Source: Asticcacaulis biprosthecium C19
Lineage (GTDB): Bacteria; Pseudomonadota; Alphaproteobacteria; Caulobacterales; Caulobacteraceae
Direction of reading: 5' to 3'
Assembly: GCF_000204015.1 (NCBI RefSeq)
Contig: NZ_GL883077.1
Span: forward strand, 1,104,457 to 1,168,456
DNA: 64,000 bases
In this document: piece by piece, positions 43,602 to 52,369 of the stretch
How positions within the stretch are numbered: the stretch's first letter is position 1
Layout of the letters: every line of letters begins with the position of its first letter
Position numbers and translations under genes: made by a program
Notes under the pieces: generated by a model
Database searches by the model: none
Told to the model about the DNA's origin: nothing
What the model saw: only the letters and a program-made list of their open reading frames with translations

Positions 43602-44378
43602 CTATTCCTGCGTCACTTCGCCGGCGCCTGAGATATCCGTGCTCAGGCTGGTCGGCTTGGTCTTCAGCGTCACGTCGCCCATTCCCGACACATCCACAGA
43701 TACCTTGCCCGTCGCCGAGATATCGGCATCACCCGCGCCGCTGATGCTGACATCGGCATCGACCGCCTTCAGCGCTTCCAGATTGGCGTCGCCATTGCCC
43801 GAGATATCGAGTTCCAGGGCCTCGGTCTTGCCGAACACCTCGGCCTCGCCAGCACCGGAAATACGCAGGTCCAGCTCGGGTTGGTCATAGCCATGGATGG
43901 TCAGATCGCCCATCCCGGCCACTTCGAATTGTTTCACCGACGGCGCGGTGATCGTCACACGGATGGTGTCATCGCCACCGTCGACGTCCAGGCCATGCTC
44001 ATTCAGCTTCAGGCTGATTGTCTTGACCACACCCGGGCCATCCTTCAGTGACAGCCGGCCGTTGTCCAGCACCAGGCGATCGACCAGCGACTTGGGCCCC
44101 GTGGCCGAGACCGACACGGTCGGTCCCTGGGTGTAGACCACCTCGACCGGCGCCGAAATGGTCAGGACCTCACCGCCGGCCCAGGCCAGGGTCTTCGTCT
44201 CGACCGGCTCCGGCTTGACGTCCTGGTCCTTGCGGAAGCCAATATGGTTGTCGTTCTCCATGAACGAGATGCTGTAGCCGTTGCTGATGTCGTGGCCGGC
44301 AATGCTGGCGGCGGCGGTCAGACAGACCAGGGCGATGGCGGTGCCGAAACCCGTGACGAGTAGAAGCGTGCGGATCAT
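43602..44378 (-). CDS. GIN-domain (DUF2807) exported protein
   Basis: A 258-residue protein with an N-terminal membrane/signal segment (LLLVTGFGTAIALVCLTAAASIAG). A right-handed beta-type repeat region follows with the GIN-domain rhythm: VAGMGDLTIHG, ISGAGEAEVFG, ISGNGDANLEA, ISGAGDADISA, VSGMGDVTL and ISGAGEVTQ. Such proteins are often the last gene of PadR-DUF1700 operons, as here (23 bases after the DUF1700 gene). Role in the envelope unknown. Confidence 0.85.
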   Translation of the reverse strand: MIRTLLLVTGFGTAIALVCLTAAASIAGHDISNGYSISFMENDNHIGFRKDQDVKPEPVETKTLAWAGGEVLTISAPVEVVYTQGPTVSVSATGPKSLVDRLVLDNGRLSLKDGPGVVKTISLKLNEHGLDVDGGDDTIRVTITAPSVKQFEVAGMGDLTIHGYDQPELDLRISGAGEAEVFGKTEALELDISGNGDANLEALKAVDADVSISGAGDADISATGKVSVDVSGMGDVTLKTKPTSLSTDISGAGEVTQE

Positions 44379-44401
44379 GATAGATTCCTCCCAATCCGAA
44401 T

Positions 44402-44962
44402 TCAGTTGTCGAGCGCGGGCTTGAGCACGCGATAATGCAGGCGGCCGTACCAGATCAGGCCGTTAACCAGCCACACACTCAGCACGGCGGTGAAAGCGCC
44501 CAGAGCCGCGGCGCCGGCCATGACGCCGACTCCACCCAGCATGGCGGCGGCCACGCCGCCCGGCAGTGGCGTAAAGGGTCCGGCAGCGAACAGGACGCCA
44601 CCGGCGATGAAGATACCGATCGCGGCGGTAAACACCCCGATCAAAGTCCCCACGACGCCACCCAAAATCGGCAGCAAGACCAGGATATCAAGCGCGCCGA
44701 GGCCGATAATCCCCAGTACGGCGCCCGCCGCGGCGGACGGCGTTTTCGCCGATTCCCAGTTTTTCATACCGGCTTCGGCTTTCAGTTCGCGGGCCAGGCG
44801 GCCCGGATCGCCCAGGGCAGCCGCCACATCAGCCTCGCTGCGGCCAGCCGCCGCGGCTTCGGCGAAGTGCGCCTCATAGTCGGCGGCGATGTCAGCGATG
44901 GCCTCGGCCTTCAGACCCGACAGGCCGGCCTTCAGCCGTTCGATGAATTGATCTTTCGTCAT
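44402..44962 (-). CDS. DUF1700 membrane protein
   Basis: A 186-residue protein. N-terminal cytoplasmic helical part MTKDQFIERLKAGLSGL...IADIAADYEAHFAEAAAAGRSEADVAAALGDP is the DUF1700 hallmark, followed by four membrane segments (about residues 75-170). Its ATG comes two bases after the PadR stop, with GGAGG inside the end of that gene. The PadR-DUF1700-GIN order is common in bacteria; the module is thought to sense envelope state, but its biochemistry is not established. Confidence 0.85.
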   Translation of the reverse strand: MTKDQFIERLKAGLSGLKAEAIADIAADYEAHFAEAAAAGRSEADVAAALGDPGRLARELKAEAGMKNWESAKTPSAAAGAVLGIIGLGALDILVLLPILGGVVGTLIGVFTAAIGIFIAGGVLFAAGPFTPLPGGVAAAMLGGVGVMAGAAALGAFTAVLSVWLVNGLIWYGRLHYRVLKPALDN

Positions 44963-44964
44963 TC

Positions 44965-45309
44965 TCAGGCCTCCTGGGTGACGGTAGGGGTGGGGTCCAG
45001 CAGGGCGTCGACAGCATCGGTAAAGCCGCGCCATTCGGAGCTCTGGTCCTGCAACGCGCGGTGCCCGGCGCTGGTCAGGCGGTAGTACTTGCGCGATGGA
45101 CCCGCTGAGCTTTCGACCAGGTAGGTATCGACCAGGCCGTCCGACTGCATGCGCCGCATCAGCGGGTAGATCGTACCTTCGCCCATGCCGATGGCATCGG
45201 ACAGACGTGAGGCGATCTCATAAGCGTAGCTTTCGCCACGTGCCAGCACCGCCAGCACGCACAGACCCAGCACGCCTTTCTTCATTTGAATGTCTATGGT
45301 TTCAGGCAT
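44965..45309 (-). CDS. PadR-family transcriptional regulator
   Basis: A 114-residue winged-helix repressor: MKKGVLGLCVLAVLARGESYAYEIASRL, GMGEGTIYPLMRRMQSDGLV and SSAGPSRKYYRLTSAGHRAL are the canonical PadR elements, with a short C-terminal dimerisation helix. The ATG at 45309 begins MPETIDIQMKKG and follows GGAGGG closely. It heads an operon with DUF1700 and GIN-domain genes and probably represses itself through the palindrome at 45385-45394. Confidence 0.9.
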   Translation of the reverse strand: MPETIDIQMKKGVLGLCVLAVLARGESYAYEIASRLSDAIGMGEGTIYPLMRRMQSDGLVDTYLVESSAGPSRKYYRLTSAGHRALQDQSSEWRGFTDAVDALLDPTPTVTQEA

Positions 45310-45384
45310 TGGCCCTCCATCCGCTACAGCCAGGAACATCCCGGCGTTGAACTGTGTATAAAACAAGCTACCTTCCAACGCAAG

Positions 45385-45394
45385 GTACTAGTAC
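45385..45394. promoter_or_regulatory. Candidate PadR operator
   Basis: GTACTAGTAC is a perfect palindrome 76 bases upstream of the PadR start, inside an AT-rich spacer to the divergent nucleotidyltransferase gene. A wider 9-base inverted repeat, CAAGCTACC (45364-45372) and GGTAGCTTG (45419-45427), encloses it. Confidence 0.5.
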
Positions 45395-45478
45395 ATTAAA
45401 TGATAGTAAGCTTTGACAGGTAGCTTGCACCGCAAGGAACGCTGGCCTTTGTCCGTGATCCGCGGCATAGACAAAGCC

Positions 45479-46453
45479 ATGAAAACGCTCGTGGAAATGA
45501 AATTCGGCTCGCACCTGTACGGTACCGCGACGGCCCAGTCGGACCTGGACGTCAAGGCGGTCTACCTGCCCGATGCCCGCGATATCTTGCTCCAGCGCGT
45601 GAAGCCGTCCGTCAACATCGTCCGTGAAAAGGCCCGCGGCGAGAAAAACACGGCCGACGACATCGACTTCGAAGCCTACAGCCCGGCCAAGTTCCTCGAC
45701 CTGCTGGCCGATGGCCAGACCGTGGCGCTCGACATGCTGTTCGCGCCGGACGACATGATGCTGTCGCCACCGGACCCCATCTGGCATGAGATGAAGGCCT
45801 TGGCGCCGCGCCTGTTCAGCCGCAAGACCACAGCCTTCGTGAGCTATTGTCGCCAGCAGGCGCGCAAATATGGCGTCAAGGGCGCGCGTCTGGCCGCGGT
45901 GCGCCTGGCGCTGGACGGTCTGATCGCTATTGAGGATACCTACGGTGCCAATACCAAGCTGGGTGTTGCCGAAGCCGAAATCCGTGCCCTCGCGCAAAAT
46001 CACGACCTGTTGGACATTGTTGTCCTGCCGCACCCAGATGGCAGCCCGGCAAGCTACTTTGATATCGCCGGCAAGAAGGCGATCTTTTCGGCCTCGATCA
46101 AGGGCGCGCGGACCATGGTGCAAAACCTGTTCGACGAATTCGGCGCCCGCACCCGCGCGGCAGAGGATAACCAGGGCGTCGACTGGAAGGCCATGACCCA
46201 CGCGGTCCGCATCGCCGATCAGGCGATCGAGTTTCTCGACACCCGCCAGATTACCTTTCCGCGCTCGAATGCGGCGCATTTGCTGGCGATCAAGCGCGGC
46301 GAGATCGCTTACGCCGCCGTTGCCGAAGAGATCGAAACGCTGCTGGCCAAGGTCGAAGCCGCGGTGGAACGCACCACACTTCCGGAGGCGGTCGATCGCA
46401 GCGTGATCGACGATTTCGTGGCGGCACTCTATCGCCAGGTGGTGATGTCATGA
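45479..46453 (+). CDS. RlaP-type nucleotidyltransferase (DNA polymerase beta superfamily), first copy
   Basis: A 324-residue soluble protein. The nucleotidyltransferase signature GSHLYGTATAQSDLDVKAVYLPD stands at the N terminus with catalytic Asp residues in SDLDV. LDMLFAPDDMML, a helical domain with ARKYGVKGARLAAVRLALDGL and AMTHAVRIADQAIEFL follow, as in the PF10127 (RlaP/YcgL) group. Some relatives sit with RNA ligases in RNA-repair loci. The ATG at 45479 has no clear ribosome site. It overlaps the next gene, a paralog, by 4 bases (ATGA). Confidence 0.8.
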   Translation: MKTLVEMKFGSHLYGTATAQSDLDVKAVYLPDARDILLQRVKPSVNIVREKARGEKNTADDIDFEAYSPAKFLDLLADGQTVALDMLFAPDDMMLSPPDPIWHEMKALAPRLFSRKTTAFVSYCRQQARKYGVKGARLAAVRLALDGLIAIEDTYGANTKLGVAEAEIRALAQNHDLLDIVVLPHPDGSPASYFDIAGKKAIFSASIKGARTMVQNLFDEFGARTRAAEDNQGVDWKAMTHAVRIADQAIEFLDTRQITFPRSNAAHLLAIKRGEIAYAAVAEEIETLLAKVEAAVERTTLPEAVDRSVIDDFVAALYRQVVMS

Positions 46454-47265
46454 TCCCGGTTTCGCAGGTGTCGACCCAAGCCCGAGCCTATATAGGTGAA
46501 CGCCTGACAGAACTGGCGACGGAACGAGGCGTGCGGATTCTGTTCGCCGTCGAATCGGGCAGCCGCGCCTGGGGCTTTCCCTCGGCTGACAGCGACTATG
46601 ACGTCCGCTTCGTCTATGCCCGGACCGAGCGGCAGTATCTCTCCGTGCGCGACTATCGCGACGTCATCGAGACGCCGTTGCTGGAGGATGAAACCCTCGG
46701 CGTGCCGTTCGACCTGAACGGCTGGGACCTGCGTAAAGCCCTGCGGTTGGCCATCAATTCCAATCCGATCCTGCACGAATGGCTGGTCTCTCCCATCCTT
46801 TATGCCGGCGACGATGCCCTGCGCGACGATATCCGCTGGTTCGTGAACGCGACGGCCGATCCGGCCGCCTATGCCTATCACTATGATCGCCTGGCGCGCG
46901 GCGCCTGGGAGCAGATCGGCGACGAAGACACCGTCAAGATCAAGCGCTACTGTTATGTGCTGCGGCCAGTTCTGACGCGGCTGTGGCTGCGTGACCGAGA
47001 CGGCCTGCCGCCGATGGATGTCGCGTCCCTATGCACGGGCTTGAAGCTGGAGGTCGCTGAACTCTCCGCCATGGCGCAATTGTTCGCGCTGAAACATGCG
47101 GCGGATGAACAGGATCGCCTGCCGCGCCAGCCGGTTCTGGACGCGTTGATCGCCTCCGTCCTGGCCGACAAGCCGCCACGGCCGCCGCAAACCGAGCGCT
47201 TCGACGCCCGGACGGTGGAACTGGCCGATGGCCTGTTCCACCGTTTGATCACTAACGGCGTTTGA
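46450..47265 (+). CDS. RlaP-type nucleotidyltransferase, second copy
   Basis: A 271-residue protein of the same superfamily as its upstream neighbour but divergent: AVESGSRAWGFPSADSDYDVRFVYAR gives the GSx(Y/W)G...SDxDV signature, followed by FDLNGWDLRKALRLAINSNPILHEWLVSPI and a helical C-terminal half. The four-base overlap with the previous gene implies a coupled pair that may form a heteromer. No RtcB, Rnl or Ro60 gene is nearby. Its 3' end overlaps the convergent S41 peptidase by 14 bases. Confidence 0.8.
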   Translation: MIPVSQVSTQARAYIGERLTELATERGVRILFAVESGSRAWGFPSADSDYDVRFVYARTERQYLSVRDYRDVIETPLLEDETLGVPFDLNGWDLRKALRLAINSNPILHEWLVSPILYAGDDALRDDIRWFVNATADPAAYAYHYDRLARGAWEQIGDEDTVKIKRYCYVLRPVLTRLWLRDRDGLPPMDVASLCTGLKLEVAELSAMAQLFALKHAADEQDRLPRQPVLDALIASVLADKPPRPPQTERFDARTVELADGLFHRLITNGV

Positions 47266-48541
47266 GCGATGGGTCGCCGACCCGTATCCGTTCCATCAAA
47301 CCTAGTACGGCGGCTGCATGTCCCTGCGGTCCATACAGGTCCAGAACCACATCCGGCGCGATGCCCTTGCCTTCAGGCACAAAGCCCGACGGGTCGCGAT
47401 AGATTTCCGCCGACATCGTCACGTCCCAACCGTCGCCCAAAGGCTTGGTGATCTGATCCGAAAGGGCACCGCGCGTGGTCGTCCCCACCTGGACCACATT
47501 CGGCAAAGCCTTCAACAGCAATACGCCCGTCTCACCGGCGCTGACCGTGATGTCGCTGGTCAGCACATAGACGGGACCCAGAAAGCGCGGGCGTTGCGAT
47601 GGCACGGCATAGACAGATTGCGGCTCAGTCTGAGGACTGCCAGCCGGCCCCCGGGTATAGGCCAGCCTTTGCTGGTCAGCAAACCGGGGCGCGATCACCT
47701 GCGCGACGCGGTCGTAGCCGCCGCGATTGTTGCCGAGATCGACAATGACCGCGCGCTTGCCCTGGAAAGCTGACATGGCTTCGTCGAGGATGGTGTCCAG
47801 CGCGCCAGTATCATAGTCTTCGGCTTCGCCATCGAACGCGCCCATTGTCATGATATTGATATAGCCGATATCATCGTTGACGCCCCAAAAGACGCGCTTG
47901 TTGCCGACCTGATGCCCCTGGCCCAGCAGAATGTCGTTCAGTACCCCGTCGCGATAGCTTCGCAACCAGGCTTTCTGGGACTCAACGTCGCCGATCCGTT
48001 CCAGGGTGTCCGCTTCGCCAGTCGTGAATGTGCGCTCATCGGCATGGACTTCGCTATGCGTGTCATCCAGGACGCCATAGACCCGCGTCAGGGCCGTCCA
48101 CAGGTCCGTGTCATTCACGATCGGCCCAATGCCATTCACAGCCTTGTCCAGATCCACGCCTCGCGCTTCCAGTGGATACCAGGCGCGAAGATTGCCGATG
48201 ACAAAGTCGTACTTTTGCTGCGGCGTTAGCGGGTTGCCCTTGGCGCATGCGGCCGGCAAGGCCGGTAAACGGTCAAAGATATAGCGCGTGCCACCGGCTT
48301 CACCGGCGAAATTGGCTCGCTCAGGCGTCACCTCTTGATAGACTCTAAACTGCTCTTCGGGATCGCCGCCACGCGGGTCTTTAATGCACAGATCGCCCGC
48401 CTGATGGTACAGGGTCGGCTGGCCATCTCTCAACTCCAGAACATAGCCATAGCCCTGGGACTGCCATACGCCCGACGACTGAGGGGCTTCGGCTATGGTC
48501 GAGAAAGGTGAGGCGAGCAGCAACAGGGCGATGGAGATCAT
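47252..48541 (-). CDS. S41-family (C-terminal processing-like) peptidase, exported
   Basis: A 429-residue protein with a short signal peptide (ISIALLLLASPFSTIAEA). The C-terminal half shows the S41/tail-specific protease core: IGYINIMTMGAF, AVIVDLGNNRGGYDRVA, VYVLTSDITVSAGE (candidate catalytic Ser), VGTTTRGALSD and GKGIAPDVVLD. No PDZ domain is obvious, so it resembles the stand-alone S41 peptidases of unknown substrate. ATG at 48541 with GGATAGGG upstream. Confidence 0.85.
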   Translation of the reverse strand: MISIALLLLASPFSTIAEAPQSSGVWQSQGYGYVLELRDGQPTLYHQAGDLCIKDPRGGDPEEQFRVYQEVTPERANFAGEAGGTRYIFDRLPALPAACAKGNPLTPQQKYDFVIGNLRAWYPLEARGVDLDKAVNGIGPIVNDTDLWTALTRVYGVLDDTHSEVHADERTFTTGEADTLERIGDVESQKAWLRSYRDGVLNDILLGQGHQVGNKRVFWGVNDDIGYINIMTMGAFDGEAEDYDTGALDTILDEAMSAFQGKRAVIVDLGNNRGGYDRVAQVIAPRFADQQRLAYTRGPAGSPQTEPQSVYAVPSQRPRFLGPVYVLTSDITVSAGETGVLLLKALPNVVQVGTTTRGALSDQITKPLGDGWDVTMSAEIYRDPSGFVPEGKGIAPDVVLDLYGPQGHAAAVLGLMERIRVGDPSLKRR

Positions 48542-48577
48542 GCCCTATCCTATCCCAAAGCCGCTGACGGCGTTTGG

Positions 48578-48607
48578 CGAATTTCGCTGCTTTCATAGCG
48601 AAATTCG
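48578..48607. promoter_or_regulatory. Inverted repeat upstream of the Lrp-type regulator
   Basis: CGAATTTCGCT and AGCGAAATTCG are perfect 11-base inverted repeats with an 8-base spacer, 34 bases before the ATG of the regulator and 37 bases from the divergent peptidase start. Size and position suit autoregulation by an Lrp/AsnC protein. Confidence 0.6.
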
Positions 48608-48641
48608 TTGCCATTGAGCAATTCTATGGCGAAGATCGCCT

Positions 48642-49094
48642 ATGGATGATTTTGACCGCAAACTTCTTGAAATCGTGCAGGACGACTGCACCTTGTCCGA
48701 TTCCGAGATGGGGCGGCGGGTGTCGCTATCGGCTTCGGCGGTGCGGCGGCGCTTGGCGGCCATGCGCAGATCCGGCGTCATTGCCGCGGAGGTCGCTGTG
48801 CTTGGCTCGGTAGCCCAAACCGGTATTACCGTCATTACCAGTGTGGCATTCGAACGTGAAACCCCGACGGTCTATGACGATTTCCGCAACCGCATGAAGG
48901 CCGATCCGCATGTGCTGCAATGCTATTCGGTCGCCGGCCAGGCCGACTTTTTCCTGGTCGTGGCCGCTTCCAGCCTGGAAGCTTACGAGGCCTGGGGCGA
49001 GCAAGTTCTCTTGTCCGATCCGGCCATTCGCCGTTACGACAGCTACGTCGCCTGGTCGACGACCAAGTTCACCACTCGGCGTCCGGTGTTCTGA
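48642..49094 (+). CDS. Lrp/AsnC-family transcriptional regulator
   Basis: A 150-residue regulator with an N-terminal HTH (MDDFDRKLLEIVQDDCTLSDSEMGRRVSLSASAVRRRLAAM) and a C-terminal RAM/ligand domain (ITSVAFERET..., VLQCYSVAGQADFFLVVAASSLEAYEAW). Lrp-type regulators commonly respond to amino acids and control divergent transport or metabolic genes; here the divergent gene is an S41 peptidase and the convergent remnant is of a DMT-like protein. A good palindrome lies upstream. Confidence 0.9.
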   Translation: MDDFDRKLLEIVQDDCTLSDSEMGRRVSLSASAVRRRLAAMRRSGVIAAEVAVLGSVAQTGITVITSVAFERETPTVYDDFRNRMKADPHVLQCYSVAGQADFFLVVAASSLEAYEAWGEQVLLSDPAIRRYDSYVAWSTTKFTTRRPVF

Positions 49095-49095
49095 T

Positions 49096-49211
49096 CTGGG
49101 CTTATAGAAAACAAACGCCGCACCGCAGGCGATAAGGCTGAAACCCAGCGCCATCTGCCATTTCAGCGCCTCGCCGAGATACAGCCACGAGAACAGCACG
49201 AAATTCGGGCG
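49096..49211 (-). pseudogene. C-terminal remnant of a DUF486/DMT-like membrane protein
   Basis: The minus strand encodes FVLFSWLYLGEALKW and then a hydrophobic stretch ending FVFYKP, which looks like the last two helices of small DUF486 (DMT superfamily) proteins. There is no N-terminal part: the frame emerges directly from the spacer after the response-regulator stop at 49218. It has no stop of its own near the usual end and runs into antisense sequence of the Lrp gene. Confidence 0.55.
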
Positions 49212-49217
49212 CGCTTC

Positions 49218-49826
49218 TCAAGCTCTGAGCTTGCCGGCCTGGTCACGTATGCTCTGGTTCAGCCGATCCAGTTCCGCGGCCAAACGTGCGACACCCGGCT
49301 GGGCCGCCTGGTCCAGCAGGGTCTGCAGCAGTCGTGTCATTCCGTCTTCGTAAAGGCTGATAACCTCGTCCTGAGTACGGACCAGTTGGCGCAAGGCCTT
49401 GGCCTTGGCGCGGATGCGGTCTTCTTCGCGGGCATTACGCAGAATGTAGGCCAACTGGTAGGACAGCATGCGCCAGTTCAACGGTTTCGGCGCGAAGGCA
49501 GTAGCGCCGACAGCGTAGGCGCGGTCGATGGCCTTCATGTCGTCGCGGCTGGTGACGACCACAATCGGCAGGTCGCAGAGCGCCTCGTCGGCGCGGACCT
49601 GACGGATCAGTTCGAAGCCGTTCATCACGGGCATATCGAGATCGACCAGGGCTAGGTCGAAACCGCCCAGACGCAGACGTTCCAGGCCTTCGCCGCCATG
49701 GCTGGCCAGTTCGACGGTGACGCGGTGGCTGGACAGTTGGGCATGGGCGAATTCGCGCAGGATGGGGTCGTCGTCAACCACCAGCAAACGCGCCGCTTCA
49801 AGCCAGGCCTGACCCTCCGCTTCCAT
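49218..49826 (-). CDS. Response regulator with N-terminal receiver domain
   Basis: A 202-residue protein. A receiver domain (about residues 12-125) has the acidic pair LLVVDDDP, phosphorylation site LALVDLDMPVMNG, VVVTSRDD and AFAPKPLN (Lys). The remaining 75 residues form an amphipathic, coiled-coil-like helix and carry no DNA-binding or enzymatic domain, so it may act by protein interaction. The start is uncertain: ATG at 49826 or GTG at 49853, both with weak ribosome sites. No histidine kinase gene is adjacent. Confidence 0.88.
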   Translation of the reverse strand: MEAEGQAWLEAARLLVVDDDPILREFAHAQLSSHRVTVELASHGGEGLERLRLGGFDLALVDLDMPVMNGFELIRQVRADEALCDLPIVVVTSRDDMKAIDRAYAVGATAFAPKPLNWRMLSYQLAYILRNAREEDRIRAKAKALRQLVRTQDEVISLYEDGMTRLLQTLLDQAAQPGVARLAAELDRLNQSIRDQAGKLRA

Positions 49827-49893
49827 CAAACAACGCCGCTCCGGGACGAACACAGTCCGTATCCGTCATAACGCGCAATCGTATAATAAGCCC

Positions 49894-51627
49894 TTAAGCG
49901 CCGAAGCGGGCGGCGTCCTTGCCGGCATTGTCGGCCATGGCCTTCAGCCCCGGATGTTCCGGCTTCAGCGCCGACAGGTCGGAAAACACCTTGTGCGCCT
50001 TCTTGTACAGCGGTCCGGCCACATCGAACCTGCCCTGCATTTCACGCGCCTGAGCCAACCGCGCCAAGGTGATGGCGTGAGACGAACGGGCGGCTATGTC
50101 ATCCGGTTTCAGATAGGAGGTCGTCTCGTGCAGGCGGCTCAGCTCCTCCAGCGCGTCGGCGCCGGCGGCGACATTGCCCGCCTTCATCTGCAGGTCGGCA
50201 TAGGGCGTCAGCAGTTCGGTGCGTACGGCAGGATCGCTGATCACGCCCAGGGCACGTTCGATGACCGGCGGCAGCTTGGCGGCATCGCCGGCCATCTGGT
50301 AGCGCCGCGTCAGGTAGAGATGGATATTGGCATCGGCCGGATCCAGTTCGGACACCCGGGCATAGGCAATCATGGCGCGGCTGTCGTCGCGGCCCATATG
50401 CAGGGCACCATAGACACGCCACAACTCAGCCGCGGGACCGGTCTTGCCATCCTGGGCCAGAGCGTCGGCATGAACCTGCAGTGCACTGGCGGCGGCGCTA
50501 AGGTCGCCCGAAGCAATCAGATCGAAGATACGGCGGCTGTGGCTGTCACCGTCGTAATAGAGATGCGATACGCGCACGCTCAATTCATCCGCAGCGATGC
50601 CGCGTGTGCTGTCCGGCCACACCGAAAGCGCCGTCTGGACGGCTTGGCGGATGTCAGCCTCGCCATTGACGACGGGAGGAGCTACGGTTTCGGCGGGGAG
50701 GGGATCGACAAAGCGCATGGCCGACGAGATGACGGCGTTAATGTCGCTCTGCGGCGCGGGGCGCGGTGACGCGGTCGGTTCGGCCAGAAGGGCCACTTCG
50801 ACCGGGTCGGGCAAGCTGTTGGTGACAGTTTCCACGGCCTGAGGCGCGGTCACGGCCATATCGGGGCGGATCGGGATGATCTTGGCGCCTTCACCTTCCG
50901 GTGCGACGCGTACGACGTTCAGGCCGTGCGCGTCTGACAGGGCGGCATTGGGATCGAAACCAGTTGCCGCGGCGGCTGCTGGGTTCTGGCTCAGAAAGGA
51001 ATCGGAGGCGTTGTCGTGGAAGATGGCCGGTTCCAGCGACGGCATCTCGGCAACCGGGACATCAGCGAAGAGAGGCACAGCCGCCACCTCTTCGATTTCT
51101 ACGTGGGGCGTCGGGGCGGCGTTGAGGCGATGGGCATCGAACTTCAGGCTGCCACGCGTGTCGCGCGGCGGCATGACGGTCAGACCCTCGGAGGTGGGGA
51201 CGTGCAAGGGATCTTGGGTTACATGATCCTCAGTCGTGTCCGGCACATAGGACGGCATGGCCGCGGCTGGTGCGACCATGACCGGCGCCGGCGTAATGGG
51301 TGCCGGGGCCGGGGCGCGTTCGGGACGCGGCGCTTTTTCGGCCTTCACCTTGACTGGCTTGGGACCGGATCGCGAGAACAGACGCAATACCATGCCCAGA
51401 ATACCAATGATCGCCAACACGGCGGCACAGGCGAAGACACCTCCCCAAACCTTTTCGGCGCGAACCCATAGGAACCAGTCATCCGGACGGTTGGTCAGGA
51501 TCGGCGCTTCGCCGCGCAGAGCGGCCAGGGCGCACACCACCAGCGCCAGGATAACCAGGGCGACAAACGGTGTCATCTTCGGTTTCGCCGGAGGAAAAGC
51601 CTCCAGGGTCGAATTCGTAGTGCTCAT
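49894..51627 (-). CDS. Membrane-anchored protein with TPR-like C-terminal domain
   Basis: A 577-residue protein. Two membrane segments near the N terminus (about residues 19-38 and 62-85), then a Pro/Ala-rich low-complexity linker to about 330, then a helical repeat region (about 340-575) with TPR-like spacing: AAELWRVYGALHMGRDDSRAMIAYARVSELDPADANIHLYL. It probably scaffolds other proteins in the cytoplasm or periplasm; no specific family is recognised. It is divergent from ruvC with a 211-base spacer. Confidence 0.75.
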   Translation of the reverse strand: MSTTNSTLEAFPPAKPKMTPFVALVILALVVCALAALRGEAPILTNRPDDWFLWVRAEKVWGGVFACAAVLAIIGILGMVLRLFSRSGPKPVKVKAEKAPRPERAPAPAPITPAPVMVAPAAAMPSYVPDTTEDHVTQDPLHVPTSEGLTVMPPRDTRGSLKFDAHRLNAAPTPHVEIEEVAAVPLFADVPVAEMPSLEPAIFHDNASDSFLSQNPAAAAATGFDPNAALSDAHGLNVVRVAPEGEGAKIIPIRPDMAVTAPQAVETVTNSLPDPVEVALLAEPTASPRPAPQSDINAVISSAMRFVDPLPAETVAPPVVNGEADIRQAVQTALSVWPDSTRGIAADELSVRVSHLYYDGDSHSRRIFDLIASGDLSAAASALQVHADALAQDGKTGPAAELWRVYGALHMGRDDSRAMIAYARVSELDPADANIHLYLTRRYQMAGDAAKLPPVIERALGVISDPAVRTELLTPYADLQMKAGNVAAGADALEELSRLHETTSYLKPDDIAARSSHAITLARLAQAREMQGRFDVAGPLYKKAHKVFSDLSALKPEHPGLKAMADNAGKDAARFGA

Positions 51628-51838
51628 TCAGGCCCCCGTAACTGTAACCTTCATAAAACCTTAACCCCAGCTTTGGTGTTATGGCAATCTTAACTTCTTC
51701 ATCCCGTCCCGGAATGGTGAAATAAGGCTTCCGCCGCGACTGTTGTGCAACTTTCCGGCCAAACGGGTTTTCGCGCCTGACGACGAGTTTTTTGTAAATC
51801 TTGCTGACACTTTCGCCAAATGTGGCTAAATCGAACAT

Positions 51839-52369
51839 ATGATGAACAGAGTTAGGATTCTCGGCCTCGACCCAGGCCTTCGCCGGCTGGGCTGGGGCGT
51901 GATCGATGTCGAAGGCGCGCGCCTGTCGTGGGTGGCGCATGGCGTTATTGAACCGCCCCAGGGCGACGACCTGGCGGTTAGGCTGCTCAATCTGTTCGAG
52001 GGTGTGAATGCGGTGATCGCACAATGGCAACCCGATGAGGCCGCCATCGAAGAAACCTTCGTCAATATGAACCCGTCCTCGACCCTGAAACTGGGCCATG
52101 CCCGGGCCGCCGCCATGCTGGCCCCGGCCAGGGCCGGCCTGGTGGTCGCCGAATATGCCGCGCTGGATATCAAAAAATCGGTAGTTGGCGCTGGCCGCGC
52201 CGAAAAGGACCAGGTTTTGTTCATGATCAAGCGCCTGCTGCCCATGGCCGGCAAGACCGAGGCCGGACTGCCGACCGATGCCGCCGATGCCCTGGCCTGC
52301 GCCGTGACACATGCCCATAAGCGCAAGATGAACGGACTGAAAGCAGCTTTGAAGCGGGGGGCGGCTTAA
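51839..52369 (+). CDS. ruvC: Holliday junction resolvase RuvC
   Basis: A 176-residue endonuclease that cleaves Holliday junctions with RuvAB. The RNase H-like catalytic acids are visible in ILGLDPGLRRLGWG (Asp near 11), AIEETFVNMNPSSTLKLGHARAA (Glu pair) and TDAADALACAVTHAH (Asp). The usual length and order ruvC-ruvA-ruvB are kept; its stop overlaps the ruvA start (ATG at 52369). Tandem ATGs at 51839 and 51842 leave a one-residue uncertainty. Confidence 0.96.
   Translation: MMNRVRILGLDPGLRRLGWGVIDVEGARLSWVAHGVIEPPQGDDLAVRLLNLFEGVNAVIAQWQPDEAAIEETFVNMNPSSTLKLGHARAAAMLAPARAGLVVAEYAALDIKKSVVGAGRAEKDQVLFMIKRLLPMAGKTEAGLPTDAADALACAVTHAHKRKMNGLKAALKRGAA

Noticed and set aside
45413-45478. Upstream TTG start for the first RlaP-type gene
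   Set aside because: The extra 22 residues overlap the PadR promoter palindromes and add nothing conserved.
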